Program-made: the position numbers and the translations under genes | NCBI RefSeq assembly: GCF_947331465.1 | Contig: NZ_CAMZOK010000003.1 | Location: 248,001 to 312,000, forward strand | DNA: 64,000 nt | Direction of reading: 5' to 3' | From: Shimia sp. Alg240-R146 | GTDB lineage: Bacteria; Pseudomonadota; Alphaproteobacteria; Rhodobacterales; Rhodobacteraceae | Notes under the pieces: generated by a model | The model's input: the letters and a program-made list of their open reading frames with translations, nothing else | What the model was told of the DNA's origin: nothing | The model's database searches: none | Shown here: in pieces, positions 13,591 to 22,637 of the stretch | How the letters are laid out: each line of letters starts with the position of its first letter | Numbering within the stretch: position 1 is the stretch's first letter

Positions 13591-13653
13591 GATCGCTTCG
13601 GTCCCAATGGTCACACCCACACGATACCACATGTAAGCTTGATTTCTATATCA

Positions 13654-13671
13654 TATCTGATATCTCAGATA
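13654..13671. promoter_or_regulatory. GntR operator
   Basis: TATCTGA (13654-13660) and TCAGATA (13665-13671) are perfect 7-bp inverted arms around TATC. The site lies 42 bp before the TRAP substrate-binding gene and in the divergent gap with a GntR gene. Near-identical sites occur at 28529 and 29338, so it is a regulon operator and not a chance palindrome. Confidence 0.75.
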
Positions 13672-13712
13672 GTAGCCGAAATGCTAACTTACTAAATCCT
13701 AGGGAGGATACC

Positions 13713-14711
13713 TTGTCTAAGAAATCAAACATCGCACTCGGTGCGATCCTGTCGGCAGGTCTTGCGTTCACTGCGTCTGCCGAAACTGTCATCAAAGTGG
13801 GTCATGGAGCGGCTGAGTCATTTCATATGCACCGTGCTCTTATGCATTTCGAAGAGTTGGTGGAAGCTGGCTCAAACGGTGAGATCGACGTGCAAATCTT
13901 CCCGTCCTCGCAAATGGGTCCTGATCGTGAAATGATTGAAGGCGTTCAGACTGGCGTTTTGGAAATGGCCATTCCGCCATCGTCCTTCTTCGCGGGCTGG
14001 GACCCTGCTTTCGCAGTCATCGAACTGCCCTACATGTATGCGTCCAAGGACATCGCGTTCAACGTTTTGGAGAGCGAAGCCGGTGACGGCATGATCGAGC
14101 GCATCGAAGGGCAGGGCCTTGTGGGTCTTGGCTGGCTGGAGCTGGGTGTTCGTAACGTGACGAACAACGTGCGCCCTATCGCATCTCCTGCTGATCTTGA
14201 GGGCGTCAAACTGCGTACAATGCAGGTACCTGCCCACGTGGCAACGTTCCAGGCGCTCGGCGCAAACCCAACACCGATGAACTTCGGCGAAGTCTACTCC
14301 GCTCTGCAGCAGGGTGTGATCGACGGGCAGGAAAACCCGCTGGCCATCATTACATCGCAGCGGTTCTACGAGGTTCAGTCCTACCTCTCCACGACCGGCC
14401 ATGTCTTTGCTGTCTACATGCCAGTGATCAGCCAGCCATTCTTCGACTCTCTGTCCGCAGAACATCAACAGCTTATCCGCGATTCGATGGCTGCAGCGCG
14501 CACGTTCCAGGCCGAGACTGTGGCTGCCGAAGACGCCTCGCAGTTGGAAGAGATCCGGGCCGCTGGTGTTGAGGTGCTGGAATTGACTGCAGAGCAGCGT
14601 CAGGCTTTTGCCGATGCGACCGAAAGCGTCCGCTTGCAGTATCGTGATGAAGTTGGTGCAGAAACTTACGACGCTTGGGTTGCAGCGGTTGCCGCAGCAA
14701 GCGCGAACTAA
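13713..14711 (+). CDS. dctP: TRAP transporter substrate-binding protein DctP
   Basis: A 332-residue periplasmic binding protein. A signal peptide (MSKKSNIALGAILSAGLAFT, cleavage after ASA) is followed by TVIKVGHGAAESFHMHRALM. The family features are present: GEIDVQIFPSSQMGPDREMI, the conserved Arg/Asn region GWLELGVRNVTNNVRPI, and KLRTMQVPAHVATFQALGAN with PTPMNFGEVYSALQQGVIDG. It should bind an organic or sugar acid for the DctQM permease. The TTG start has a strong GGGAGG site 7 bp upstream. It is the first gene of a rightward operon with dctQ, dctM and an oxidase. Confidence 0.92.
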   Translation: MSKKSNIALGAILSAGLAFTASAETVIKVGHGAAESFHMHRALMHFEELVEAGSNGEIDVQIFPSSQMGPDREMIEGVQTGVLEMAIPPSSFFAGWDPAFAVIELPYMYASKDIAFNVLESEAGDGMIERIEGQGLVGLGWLELGVRNVTNNVRPIASPADLEGVKLRTMQVPAHVATFQALGANPTPMNFGEVYSALQQGVIDGQENPLAIITSQRFYEVQSYLSTTGHVFAVYMPVISQPFFDSLSAEHQQLIRDSMAAARTFQAETVAAEDASQLEEIRAAGVEVLELTAEQRQAFADATESVRLQYRDEVGAETYDAWVAAVAAASAN

Positions 14712-14786
14712 GGTTCCGTTGATCTAAAATCGCAGGTGCGCTGGCAGATGACGCCGGGGCGCCTGCATCCAATTGGGAGGGGTGAA

Positions 14787-15272
14787 ATGTCAGGTCTTAA
14801 ATGGCTTAACGAGAACGCAGAAAGGGCTTTGGCAAGTTTGCTGCTGGCTGCGATTGTTCTGTTGATCAGTGGCAACGTGTTCATGCGTTACATTATGAAC
14901 GCCTCCCTCTCATGGGGTGAGGAACTTACTCTTTGGCTTTTCGTCTGGTTCGTCTGGATCGGCGTCAGCTACGCGTTTCACACCGGCGAACATGTGCGCA
15001 TTACTGTGCTGCGAGACATCCTGAGCGACCGGGGCAGACTGATCGTCGATGCAATCGTCGCTGTTTTGGTTCTTGGCTTTCTCATAATGCTCACGATTGA
15101 ATGCATCAAGCTGATCAGGATGCCTTTTGTTGCCAGTCAGTCGTCGGTCGTCCTGGGGCTGCCCATTCCCATTCTTTATGCCTCGGCGCCTGTCGGCGCG
15201 GCACTTTCAGCGATCCGCGTTGTTCAGCATTTGCTGCGCACCTTGCGTCTGATCGCGCAAACCAAAACGTGA
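14787..15272 (+). CDS. dctQ: TRAP transporter small permease DctQ
   Basis: A 161-residue membrane protein with four hydrophobic helices (about 15-35, 47-67, 87-110, 127-147) and the family signature NVFMRYIMNASLSWGEELT, then LWLFVWFVWIGVSYAF. It pairs with DctM in the Na+-driven transporter. ATG at 14787 with GGGAGGGG just upstream is the right start; a longer frame from 14736 adds an unlikely Arg/Pro-rich leader. It ends 10 bp before dctM. Confidence 0.9.
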   Translation: MSGLKWLNENAERALASLLLAAIVLLISGNVFMRYIMNASLSWGEELTLWLFVWFVWIGVSYAFHTGEHVRITVLRDILSDRGRLIVDAIVAVLVLGFLIMLTIECIKLIRMPFVASQSSVVLGLPIPILYASAPVGAALSAIRVVQHLLRTLRLIAQTKT

Positions 15273-15282
15273 GGGCGAACAC

Positions 15283-16566
15283 ATGCTGGCAACCATTCTC
15301 TTCATAACCCTACTCGCCTTGCTTCTGTTCAGCGTGCCGATCGGGATCTGCCTCGGCCTGGCCACAATGATTGTCATGGTCATTGTTGACGGCACACCGC
15401 CCATGGTCCTGCTTGCTCGGTCTGTGGTGACTGGAGCGGATTCCTTTCCACTGATCGCTGTCCCTTTGTTTATCCTCGCGGGCGACCTGATGCAGCATGG
15501 TGGCATGTCGCGCCGGATCGTCGGTTTCGCAAATGCACTGATCGGGCATATTCGCGGCGGTCTGGCTTATGTGAATGTCTTGGCCTGCGTGTTTTTCGCG
15601 GCCATTTCCGGATCCTCGCCCGCGACGGTCGCGGCCATCGGATCCAACATGATCCCCGAGATGGAAAAAGTCGGCTACACACGGCGCTTCAGCGGCGCAT
15701 TGACCGCTTCTTCGGGAATGATTGGCGTGATGATCCCGCCCAGCATTCCATTCATCATCTATGGCGTCACGGCAGAGGTCTCAATTGGCAAACTCTTCCT
15801 TGCTGGCGTCGTGCCAGGCATTCTGTTTGCGTTGATGTTCATGCTCGTCGCTCGCATTTTGCTCCGCAATGACAAAACGGTTCAGGAATCAACGACGACC
15901 TTTTCAGGTGCCGGTGTCTGGGAGAGCTTCCGGACCTCAATCTGGGCCCTTTTGGTACCAGGGATCATCCTGGGTGGCATCTATAGCGGTATCTTCACGC
16001 CAACCGAGGCGGGTGCAGTGGCTGTCGTCTATGCGGTCATCATCGGGATATTTGTCTATCGCGACATTACGTTCACTGACCTGCCCTCAATCCTCGCAGG
16101 AAGCGCCAAGACCAGCGGAACGATCTTGGTGCTGGTCATCATGGCAACGGCATTCGGGCGTCTGATCACCTTGGCACGCATTCCGACGGAACTGGCTGCC
16201 TCGATCACCAGCCTTTCGGACAACCCGATCATGATCCTTTTGCTGATCAATCTTCTTTTGTTGGTTATTGGCATGTTTATGGAGACGATTTCATCGATCA
16301 TCATCATGACGCCGATCCTGTTGCCCGTCGCAACCGCCCTTGGCGTCGATCCCATCGTTTTCGGCGTCATCCTGACGGTAAACCTCGCCATTGGCTTTTG
16401 TACGCCTCCGCTCGGGGTGAACCTGTTTGTGGCAAGCGGCATCTCGAAGGTTTCAATCGAACAGCTCAGTAAGGCCATCCTGCCCTTCTTTGTGGGTATG
16501 CTGGTTCTGTTGATGCTGATCACCTACGTGCCAGCCATTTCCTTGGCACTACCATCGCTATGGTAG
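15283..16566 (+). CDS. dctM: TRAP transporter large permease DctM
   Basis: A 427-residue polytopic membrane protein, about 12 hydrophobic segments. Family features are clear: VPLFILAGDLMQHGGMSRRI, AISGSSPATVAAIGSNMIPE, MIPPSIPFIIYGVTAEVSIG, GGIYSGIFTPTEAGAVAVVY and GFCTPPLGVNLFVASGIS. It is the Na+-coupled transport subunit that works with dctP and dctQ. Its length is normal for the family. The oxidase gene follows after 25 bp, so substrate uptake and first oxidation are likely co-expressed. Confidence 0.93.
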   Translation: MLATILFITLLALLLFSVPIGICLGLATMIVMVIVDGTPPMVLLARSVVTGADSFPLIAVPLFILAGDLMQHGGMSRRIVGFANALIGHIRGGLAYVNVLACVFFAAISGSSPATVAAIGSNMIPEMEKVGYTRRFSGALTASSGMIGVMIPPSIPFIIYGVTAEVSIGKLFLAGVVPGILFALMFMLVARILLRNDKTVQESTTTFSGAGVWESFRTSIWALLVPGIILGGIYSGIFTPTEAGAVAVVYAVIIGIFVYRDITFTDLPSILAGSAKTSGTILVLVIMATAFGRLITLARIPTELAASITSLSDNPIMILLLINLLLLVIGMFMETISSIIIMTPILLPVATALGVDPIVFGVILTVNLAIGFCTPPLGVNLFVASGISKVSIEQLSKAILPFFVGMLVLLMLITYVPAISLALPSLW

Positions 16567-16591
16567 TCCAACCGAACAGGGCTGGCGCATA

Positions 16592-17737
16592 ATGGACCTG
16601 GATCTGTCACACCCTTCAATCGAAGACCTTCGGCTTGCGGCACGAAAGCGAATACCAAAGTTTGCTTTCGAGTATCTCGACAGCGCAACAGGTCGCGAAT
16701 TGGGCTTGAAGGTAAACCGGGACGCACTTGACGCGATCGGATTCATGCCCAGCGTCCTGTGCGGGCGAACCAAAGCAGATCTGCAAACCGAGTTACTGGG
16801 CCAGACCTTTGACCTGCCATTTGGAATTGCGCCAGTCGGCATGTCAGGCCTGATGTGGGCGGGGGCCGAACGCATGCTGGCGCAGGCTGCCGTTGCCCAT
16901 AACATCCCGTTTTCACTGTCCAGCGTGGCCGTTGCATCCCCCGAGGATGTCGCACCTCACATCGGTCAGAATGGCTGGTTTCAGCACTATCCGGTTAACA
17001 GCTCTGACCTGCGACGAGAAATGTTGCCACGTATCAAGGCGGCGGGCTTTCACACGCTCATCATCACCGTTGATGTCCCGGAAGAAAGCCGGCGCGAACG
17101 TCAAAGGCGGGCAAACCTGACCGTGCCACCAAGAACCGACCTGCGAACGCTGATCGAGATGGCCGTGCGTCCCGCGTGGTGCCTTGCACATCTGCGGGAA
17201 GGGATCATGCCGCGGATGCGGTTCTTTGACGACTATGTTCCCCAGCGAGGCCGCGAGAGCTTTACCCATGCTGGTGCTCTCATTCGAGGCATTCCAGATT
17301 GGCAATACCTTAATGAACTGCGCGAAGAATGGGACGGCAATTTGGTCGTCAAAGGTGTGCTGCGGCCGGAAGATGCAAAACGCATGGTGGACATGGGGGC
17401 TGATTGCATCTGGGTTTCAAACCATTCTGGCCGCCAGTTCGAAGCCGGCCCCGCCGTCATCGACCAGTTGCCGAAGGTCCGAGCAGCGGTTGGCCCAGAC
17501 GTGCCTCTGATTTACGATTCCGGCGTTGCCTGGGGGCTCGATATTATGCGCGCGTGGGCCTTGGGTGCTGATTTCGTCATGGTGGGCAGAGCTTTTCAAT
17601 ATGCGGTCGCGGCATTCGGAGCGAAGGGCATCGAGCACCTCGTGCACATTTTGCAGGCCGACATCACAGCGAATATGAGCCAGCTGGGCGCCGAACGACT
17701 GGACGAGCTTGCACAATACCTTTTGGATGCTGCATGA
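16592..17737 (+). CDS. FMN-dependent alpha-hydroxy-acid oxidase/dehydrogenase
   Basis: A 381-residue protein of the lactate dehydrogenase/glycolate oxidase family, which oxidises 2-hydroxy acids to 2-oxo acids. Seen: PFGIAPVGMSGLMWAGAERM, LIITVDVPEESRRERQRRAN, the catalytic Lys region LVVKGVLRPEDA, and the catalytic His/Arg in WVSNHSGRQFEAG. Two positions differ from the family norm: the usual H-G-G-R is H-S-G-R, and the usual D-S-G-V-R is DSGVAWG, so the flavin-phosphate/backbone Arg is Ala. This suggests an altered substrate or partner. It is the last gene of the TRAP operon and is convergent to mgsA. Confidence 0.8.
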   Translation: MDLDLSHPSIEDLRLAARKRIPKFAFEYLDSATGRELGLKVNRDALDAIGFMPSVLCGRTKADLQTELLGQTFDLPFGIAPVGMSGLMWAGAERMLAQAAVAHNIPFSLSSVAVASPEDVAPHIGQNGWFQHYPVNSSDLRREMLPRIKAAGFHTLIITVDVPEESRRERQRRANLTVPPRTDLRTLIEMAVRPAWCLAHLREGIMPRMRFFDDYVPQRGRESFTHAGALIRGIPDWQYLNELREEWDGNLVVKGVLRPEDAKRMVDMGADCIWVSNHSGRQFEAGPAVIDQLPKVRAAVGPDVPLIYDSGVAWGLDIMRAWALGADFVMVGRAFQYAVAAFGAKGIEHLVHILQADITANMSQLGAERLDELAQYLLDAA

Positions 17738-17770
17738 GTTGAACGGGTGAAATCCGACGGATTGGGCAGG

Positions 17771-18175
17771 TTAAGCTGTGGGCTGCCCGCAGAGCCCGCT
17801 GACGATGAGATCTGCCGTTGATTGCGAACACGCCATGGGCAGATCATAAACGGTCGCAAGACGTGTCAGCGCTTTGACATCAACGTCATGCGGCATCGGG
17901 GAGAGTGGATCGACGAAGAAGATCAACGCATCAAGCTCCTCTTCACAGATAAGCGCGCCAATCTGTTGATCACCGCCCAATGGGCCGCTTTTTAATCTTG
18001 TGACGGCTAGCTTCGGGAATGATTCACTGATCCGCCCACCAGTCGTACCAGTTGATACGATACGCACATCAGATAGGTAGGACTTGTTGTGCCTCACCCA
18101 TTCTACAAGTTCATCTTTTCTTGCGTCATGCGCCACGAGCGCAAAACACAAATGCTCAGCGGATGAACTGTTCAA
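17771..18175 (-). CDS. mgsA: Methylglyoxal synthase
   Basis: A 134-residue enzyme converting dihydroxyacetone phosphate to methylglyoxal and phosphate. Family motifs are complete: [39 protein letters not shown] (catalytic Asp in GGDQQ), [20 protein letters not shown] (His and Asp) and [13 protein letters not shown] chose TTG at 18175, behind GGGAG, over the upstream start at 18247, because the enzyme's usual N-terminus then aligns; it overlaps the cupin gene by 20 bp. It is the last gene of the long leftward sugar operon. Confidence 0.9.
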   Translation of the reverse strand: MNSSSAEHLCFALVAHDARKDELVEWVRHNKSYLSDVRIVSTGTTGGRISESFPKLAVTRLKSGPLGGDQQIGALICEEELDALIFFVDPLSPMPHDVDVKALTRLATVYDLPMACSQSTADLIVSGLCGQPTA

Positions 18176-18671
18176 CGTAGTCTTCTCCCAGCCCGACCTC
18201 GTCAAAGTGCTTTCGGCAAAGATCGATCTTGGTGAAAACATCTTCAAAGCCGGTGACTTCGCCCCAGGGATCGACGTAACACATCACACCGTTGACCTGA
18301 AAATAGGTCACCATCTCTTCGACTTCATCGGGGACGACGAGCGTATGGGTCTCTCCCGGTGGCTCGTAGACATAACCGCCTTCTTCAGCGACCCAGTCGT
18401 GCTCCAGATAGTGCCAGCGGCCTTTCAGGACAAACCCATGAACCGGCTGCGGATGACGATGGCGCGACAGGACACCAGCTTTGCGGACTTTCAGCAGGTT
18501 CATCCAATAGCCTTGCGAGCGGTTTAGGCACAGCGGGCGAAACCAGACATTCTCAGCTTGCGGCACCCAAAGCTTGTCATCTTCGCTCATGGCGTTGGGT
18601 ATCACGATCTCTTCCTGCGCATCCTTCGGGAACGGCAATTGGTACGGCATCCGGCTTGTATCTTCAGTCAT
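18156..18671 (-). CDS. Cupin protein, dihydroxyacetophenone-dioxygenase-like
   Basis: A 171-residue cupin. The metal-binding motif is [20 protein letters not shown] (two His plus a third), followed by [17 protein letters not shown] with the second cupin His. The fold and the tail ([14 protein letters not shown] before the motif, [13 protein letters not shown] after it) resemble the 2,4'-dihydroxyacetophenone dioxygenase-type cupins often found in sugar-catabolic operons, where they may act on sugar-acid intermediates. The actual substrate is unknown. ATG at 18671 has GGAGAG upstream. It ends inside mgsA and starts 10 bp after the SDR gene. Confidence 0.75.
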   Translation of the reverse strand: MTEDTSRMPYQLPFPKDAQEEIVIPNAMSEDDKLWVPQAENVWFRPLCLNRSQGYWMNLLKVRKAGVLSRHRHPQPVHGFVLKGRWHYLEHDWVAEEGGYVYEPPGETHTLVVPDEVEEMVTYFQVNGVMCYVDPWGEVTGFEDVFTKIDLCRKHFDEVGLGEDYVEQFIR

Positions 18672-18681
18672 CTTGCTCTCC

Positions 18682-19383
18682 TCACATTGCCAGATAACCG
18701 CCGTCGACCGGATAGACTGATCCGGTGACGAAGCTGGCATTCTCACTCAGTAGCCAGTGCACAAGCGCTCCAACTTCTTCGGGTTTTCCCCACCGCTTCA
18801 TTGGCGTGCGCGCCATGATGCCTGCGGTCCGGTCGGGGTCGTCTCGCAGCCCTTGGGTCATCTCTGTCTCGATCCAGCCCGGAGCGATTGCGTTCACGCG
18901 GACGCCGTCTTCAGCCCATCTTCCAGCCAGCGCCTTGGTCAGTTGTGCGACGCCGCCTTTTGAGGCCGAATAAGCGGGTACGAGTGGGCCGCCAAAGGTG
19001 CTGAGCATGGAGGCGGTGTTGACGATTGCACCGCCGGTTTCCGTCAACAAAGGATGCGCCGCGAGGCAGCATCGCATGGTGCCCGTCAGGTTCACGTCCA
19101 GCACGCGTGCAAAAACGTCGATGTCGTATTCGTCACCGCGCAACAGGATGCCGGCGCAGTTAACGAGGGCATCAAGTTGGGTAAGCTCACCAAAAGTCGC
19201 ATCAACAGACGTCTGGCTCGTGACGTCCAGAAGCCATGTCGTGATCCTATCCTGTGGATCAAACGCATCAATCTCTGCCTGCGAAACCGATGCTGCGACA
19301 ACGGACCAGCCCGCCGATGCGAGCGACCTTGCAACACCTGCGCCGATCCCGCGTGTCCCACCAGTGACAAGGACTTGTTTCAT
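18682..19383 (-). CDS. Short-chain dehydrogenase/reductase
   Basis: A 233-residue classical SDR. The NAD(P)-binding TGGTRGIGAGVARSLA motif is at residues 7-22, N-C-A-G at about 93, catalytic Ser in NTASMLSTF, and Y-S-A-S-K at about 138-142, followed by GVRVNAIAPGWIETEM. It probably oxidises a sugar or sugar acid in this pathway. It overlaps the KDPGal aldolase gene by 4 bp (ATGA), so it is translated with it. The specific substrate cannot be read from the sequence. Confidence 0.85.
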   Translation of the reverse strand: MKQVLVTGGTRGIGAGVARSLASAGWSVVAASVSQAEIDAFDPQDRITTWLLDVTSQTSVDATFGELTQLDALVNCAGILLRGDEYDIDVFARVLDVNLTGTMRCCLAAHPLLTETGGAIVNTASMLSTFGGPLVPAYSASKGGVAQLTKALAGRWAEDGVRVNAIAPGWIETEMTQGLRDDPDRTAGIMARTPMKRWGKPEEVGALVHWLLSENASFVTGSVYPVDGGYLAM

Positions 19384-20006
19384 TCTCGCCTCTTTATTGC
19401 TTCGACAAACGCCCTAGCGCGTCTGTCGATGTCTTCGATTTCATAATCGGGTTTGAACAAGGCTGATCCCAGTCCAAAGCCATTCACACCCGCTGCAAGA
19501 TAAGGTGGCATTGTTTCGGGTGTAATCCCGCCCACTGCCGCGATGATCGCGTCTTTGGGCAGAACGGCCCGCATCGCAGCAATAGCAGCGGGCGGTACCA
19601 TTTCAGCCGGAAAGACCTTCAGTACTGACGCGCCAATCTCCAACGCCGCAAAGGCTTCGGACGGCGTCACGATGCCAGGGCACCAATATAACCCTCGCGC
19701 GATGGCGGCTTGGCCGACATTCGGGTTCATATTGGGCGATACGATGATCAGGCCGCCGGCATCGGCAACCGCATCGACCTGATCTACTGTCAAAACGGTC
19801 CCTGCGCCGACAATTGCTTGCGATCCATGCCGCTTCGCAATCGCAGCAATCGACTCCAGCGGGTCTGGTGAGTTCAGCGGGACCTCGATAATCCGGAAAC
19901 CAGCATCGACCAGAGTGTCAGAAACAGAGGCCGCGTCTGCCGCCGCTAACCCTCTCAGGATCGCAATCAGCGGGTTCTGAGAGATAGCTGTCGCAAGTTC
20001 GATCAT
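19380..20006 (-). CDS. dgoA: 2-dehydro-3-deoxy-6-phosphogalactonate aldolase
   Basis: A 208-residue class I aldolase that splits KDPGal (or KDPG) into pyruvate and glyceraldehyde 3-phosphate. It shows the KDPG-aldolase features: LIAILRGL with catalytic Glu/Arg region at residues 12-19, RIIEVPLNSPDPL, VGAGTVL, CPGIVTPSEAF and the Schiff-base Lys in ASVLKVFPAE, then AVGGITPE and GFGLGSALF. The N-S-P-x-P pattern and the adjacent dgoK favour the galactonate form. It overlaps both neighbours by 4 bp. Confidence 0.9.
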   Translation of the reverse strand: MIELATAISQNPLIAILRGLAAADAASVSDTLVDAGFRIIEVPLNSPDPLESIAAIAKRHGSQAIVGAGTVLTVDQVDAVADAGGLIIVSPNMNPNVGQAAIARGLYWCPGIVTPSEAFAALEIGASVLKVFPAEMVPPAAIAAMRAVLPKDAIIAAVGGITPETMPPYLAAGVNGFGLGSALFKPDYEIEDIDRRARAFVEAIKRRE

Positions 20007-20923
20007 CCGACCAACCCCGCCGCCTGGGCAATCAGGAAATGGCCCTTTGCTACGATATCATCAGGCGCGTGCCGGCATTCAAGCCCCGCAAGGCGCAAAG
20101 CGATCTCATATCGCTCTGATAGGTCGTTCCGCCCCACGATGGTAACCGCGTCCATTTCAGACTCGTCTATGATGGCTGCGGCAATTTCTGTGCCAATCAG
20201 CAAACCAGACATATAGTCGGCCGTCGCACCATTGGGGATCTTTCCCATTAGTGGCAACGTTCGGACGTGGAAAAGGCTGTGCAAAAGGTTTGATGAGCCC
20301 TCAAGCCCGGCCTTTGCCCCAATGGTAAACGCCTCTTCGTCAAAGGTGTCGTCTGTCATCAGGGTGCCCAGAATCGTATGGCCTTTGAGTGCCGCGAAAA
20401 TCTCACCCGTCATATAGGTCGAGAAATCCACGATCTTGCCATCCGCAACCTGCACCCACTTGCTATGGGTGCCCGGCATCACGAAAGCGCCCTCGCTCAA
20501 ACCAAGGGCAGAAGCGCCGATGATCTGGGCCTCCTCTCCGCGCATTACGTCCGGTCCACCAGCATGTTCGACAGAGGCACCCGTCACGAAGTGAACGCGA
20601 ACACCGCTTTCGGTGTCATGTGGTACAAGGGCCTGCGCGAGGCGGCACGCCCCGAGCGGCATCTGTTCATATGGTGTTTCAACCCAGCCGTTTCGGCTTG
20701 TGATCATTCCTGATGCAAGGATTGGAAGATCGGTTTGCGACACCCAAGGACCAATGAGGCGGTCGAGGACCGCCTCAAAGGTATTTCCAGACACCTGCAT
20801 AATGCCTTCGGGAGAAGAGACACCCTCAATAACCTGGCCATCCGTATCGATAAGAAAAGCGCGAAGCGAACTCGTCCCCCAATCAACACCGATGAGGGCT
20901 GGTTCAGATACGGCCGAATTCAT
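20003..20923 (-). CDS. dgoK: 2-dehydro-3-deoxygalactonokinase
   Basis: A 306-residue sugar-acid kinase that phosphorylates 2-keto-3-deoxygalactonate at C6. The start (LIGVDWGTSSLRAFLIDTDG) has the ASKHA-type phosphate-1 loop, followed by SGMITSRNGWVETPY and the conserved PGTHSKWVQVADGKIVDFST, with MTGE after it, which are DgoK hallmarks. It overlaps the RraA-like gene by 20 bp and dgoA by 4 bp. With DgoA it completes the lower half of a De Ley-Doudoroff-type route. Confidence 0.9.
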   Translation of the reverse strand: MNSAVSEPALIGVDWGTSSLRAFLIDTDGQVIEGVSSPEGIMQVSGNTFEAVLDRLIGPWVSQTDLPILASGMITSRNGWVETPYEQMPLGACRLAQALVPHDTESGVRVHFVTGASVEHAGGPDVMRGEEAQIIGASALGLSEGAFVMPGTHSKWVQVADGKIVDFSTYMTGEIFAALKGHTILGTLMTDDTFDEEAFTIGAKAGLEGSSNLLHSLFHVRTLPLMGKIPNGATADYMSGLLIGTEIAAAIIDESEMDAVTIVGRNDLSERYEIALRLAGLECRHAPDDIVAKGHFLIAQAAGLVG

Positions 20924-21593
20924 TCAACAGATCCTCAACGGTTTTGCCTTTTGCGACCCATTCGCGTGTCTTCTCTTCGCGATCCGCCTGTTCTTGTGCC
21001 AGGCGCACAGTTTCTTCAGCAATTTGCTGCGGAACCACGACGACCCCCATCAGATCAGCGACAATGAAATCGCCAGGGTTCACGACCACGCCGCCACAGG
21101 CAATGGGAACATTGATCGAAAGCTCTTCCTTACGTTCTGAAAACATCGTGTGCGTCCCGCGTGGCGTGATCGCGCGCGTCCAGATCGGCCAGTTGATGTC
21201 TTCCAGCTCATCCGTATCGCGACCCGTACCGTCAACAATCATGCCGCGAATTCCGCGGTTCTGAGCCAATCCGCCCATGAGGCCGCCGCAGACCGACGTT
21301 TGCAGATCGCCACCCGCATCAACCACGATAACGTCGCCTGGCTGTGCCATCTCAAGCGCTCGTAAGGGGTCAACAAGGTCCCCCTTGGACAATTGAACCG
21401 TGACGGCCTGACCTGTCACCTTTGCGCGAAAAGCCGGTTTGATGGCGCTGTCCATCACGCCAGTGCGGTACTGCACATCTGCAAAAATAGCGGCGGCGGA
21501 ATAAGCCTCCAACACCTTGTCGAATTTCTTCAGCAAATCTGGGTTTCGGTCGAAGTCGTTGAAGACCCTGAGGTCTGTGCTCACGTCTGGCAT
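20904..21593 (-). CDS. RraA-like/HMG aldolase family protein
   Basis: A 229-residue protein of the RraA-like fold. Seen: ALEMAQPGDVIVVDAGGDLQ, GGLMGGLAQNRGIRGMIVDGTGRD (the R-G and D-G-x-x-R-D substrate-binding pattern) and VNPGDFIVADLMGVVVVP. Members include 4-hydroxy-4-methyl-2-oxoglutarate and other oxoacid aldolases and some proteins without enzyme activity. In this operon an aldolase, decarboxylase or epimerase-like step on a 2-oxo acid is plausible. It lies 12 bp after the 2-hydroxyacid dehydrogenase gene. Confidence 0.78.
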   Translation of the reverse strand: MPDVSTDLRVFNDFDRNPDLLKKFDKVLEAYSAAAIFADVQYRTGVMDSAIKPAFRAKVTGQAVTVQLSKGDLVDPLRALEMAQPGDVIVVDAGGDLQTSVCGGLMGGLAQNRGIRGMIVDGTGRDTDELEDINWPIWTRAITPRGTHTMFSERKEELSINVPIACGGVVVNPGDFIVADLMGVVVVPQQIAEETVRLAQEQADREEKTREWVAKGKTVEDLLNEFGRI

Positions 21594-21605
21594 ATCTGTC
21601 TCCTA

Positions 21606-22637
21606 TTAAGCGGTGAGTGCGGCCAACGCATCGGCGTTGACGGTGTAATCTGGCTGTTGCCCTGTCAGGACTTTGGCCACTTGGGTCGCTGCGGTGACGC
21701 GGGCCGCAAGAATGGATTCTTCTGAGTAATAGGCCGCATGGGGCGTCACGAGCACATTTGGCAGCGTGAAAAGCGGGTTATCATCGGGAGTCCAATTCGC
21801 CCTTTTGGCCGGTTCTTCTTCCGGATCATCCAGACCTGCTGCGGCCAAATGCCCCCCGCTCAATGCGCGGAAGAGTGCGGCGTTATCGACTGTGGGGCCG
21901 CGCCCTGTATTCACAAGAATGGCCCCGGGCTTCATTGCCGCAAACTCGGCATCCGACAGAAAGTGACGGGTGTCGGGAGTCATCGGCGCCTGCATCAAAA
22001 GATAGTCGGAACGGGCCAGTAAATCGGGTTTGCTCACAAGTTCGACGCCAAGGTTAGCGGCGACATCTGAAGGCAAGAAAGGATCATAGGCGATGACCCT
22101 GACTCCAAAGGCCCGCGACCGCGCCAGGATCGCTTGTCCAATCTTGCCCAGAGATACGATACCCATTGTGCGCCCGCGCAATCGATAGACTGGCTGACCG
22201 CTTTGCCATTGCCAGATGCCTGCGTGGGTCGCGCGATCATAGTCGGGCAATTTACGCGCGAGCGTCAGCCAAAGAGAAATGGCATGATCGGCGACTTCCT
22301 CGGTGCAGTAGTTTTGGACGTTGGTAACAAGAATGCCTTTGTCAGTCGCAGTTTCCACATCCACGATGTCAACACCGACGCCATAGCGCGCGATGACTTC
22401 ACATTTTTGCATTCGCAAGATGGTGTCCCTACCGATCCGCGCGTACTGGTTCATCATCGCCGCACAATCAGGGGCAACTTCGAACAAATCCTCCTGGTTC
22501 TTGGCCTGAAGCGCGATGACCTCTGCGCCGGCCGCTTCAAGGATCTCGGTCTCAACGTCTACGTTACCAAAGTCGTAATCAGTGATCACGACCTTGGGCC
22601 TATCTGTGCGGGGTTTTATTGTGACGGGATCAGTCAT
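21606..22637 (-). CDS. D-isomer-specific 2-hydroxyacid dehydrogenase
   Basis: A 343-residue NAD(P)-dependent dehydrogenase. The Rossmann motif is GIVSLGKIGQAIL (about residue 156), and the catalytic triad is visible: Arg in NTGRGPTVDN, Glu in DDPEEEP and His in TPHAAYYSEES. The form with C-T-E-E-V-A-D-H in the N-terminal half resembles CtBP/phosphoglycerate-dehydrogenase-like members. It would interconvert a 2-oxo and 2-hydroxy acid. It overlaps the VOC gene by 8 bp. Confidence 0.85.
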   Translation of the reverse strand: MTDPVTIKPRTDRPKVVITDYDFGNVDVETEILEAAGAEVIALQAKNQEDLFEVAPDCAAMMNQYARIGRDTILRMQKCEVIARYGVGVDIVDVETATDKGILVTNVQNYCTEEVADHAISLWLTLARKLPDYDRATHAGIWQWQSGQPVYRLRGRTMGIVSLGKIGQAILARSRAFGVRVIAYDPFLPSDVAANLGVELVSKPDLLARSDYLLMQAPMTPDTRHFLSDAEFAAMKPGAILVNTGRGPTVDNAALFRALSGGHLAAAGLDDPEEEPAKRANWTPDDNPLFTLPNVLVTPHAAYYSEESILAARVTAATQVAKVLTGQQPDYTVNADALAALTA

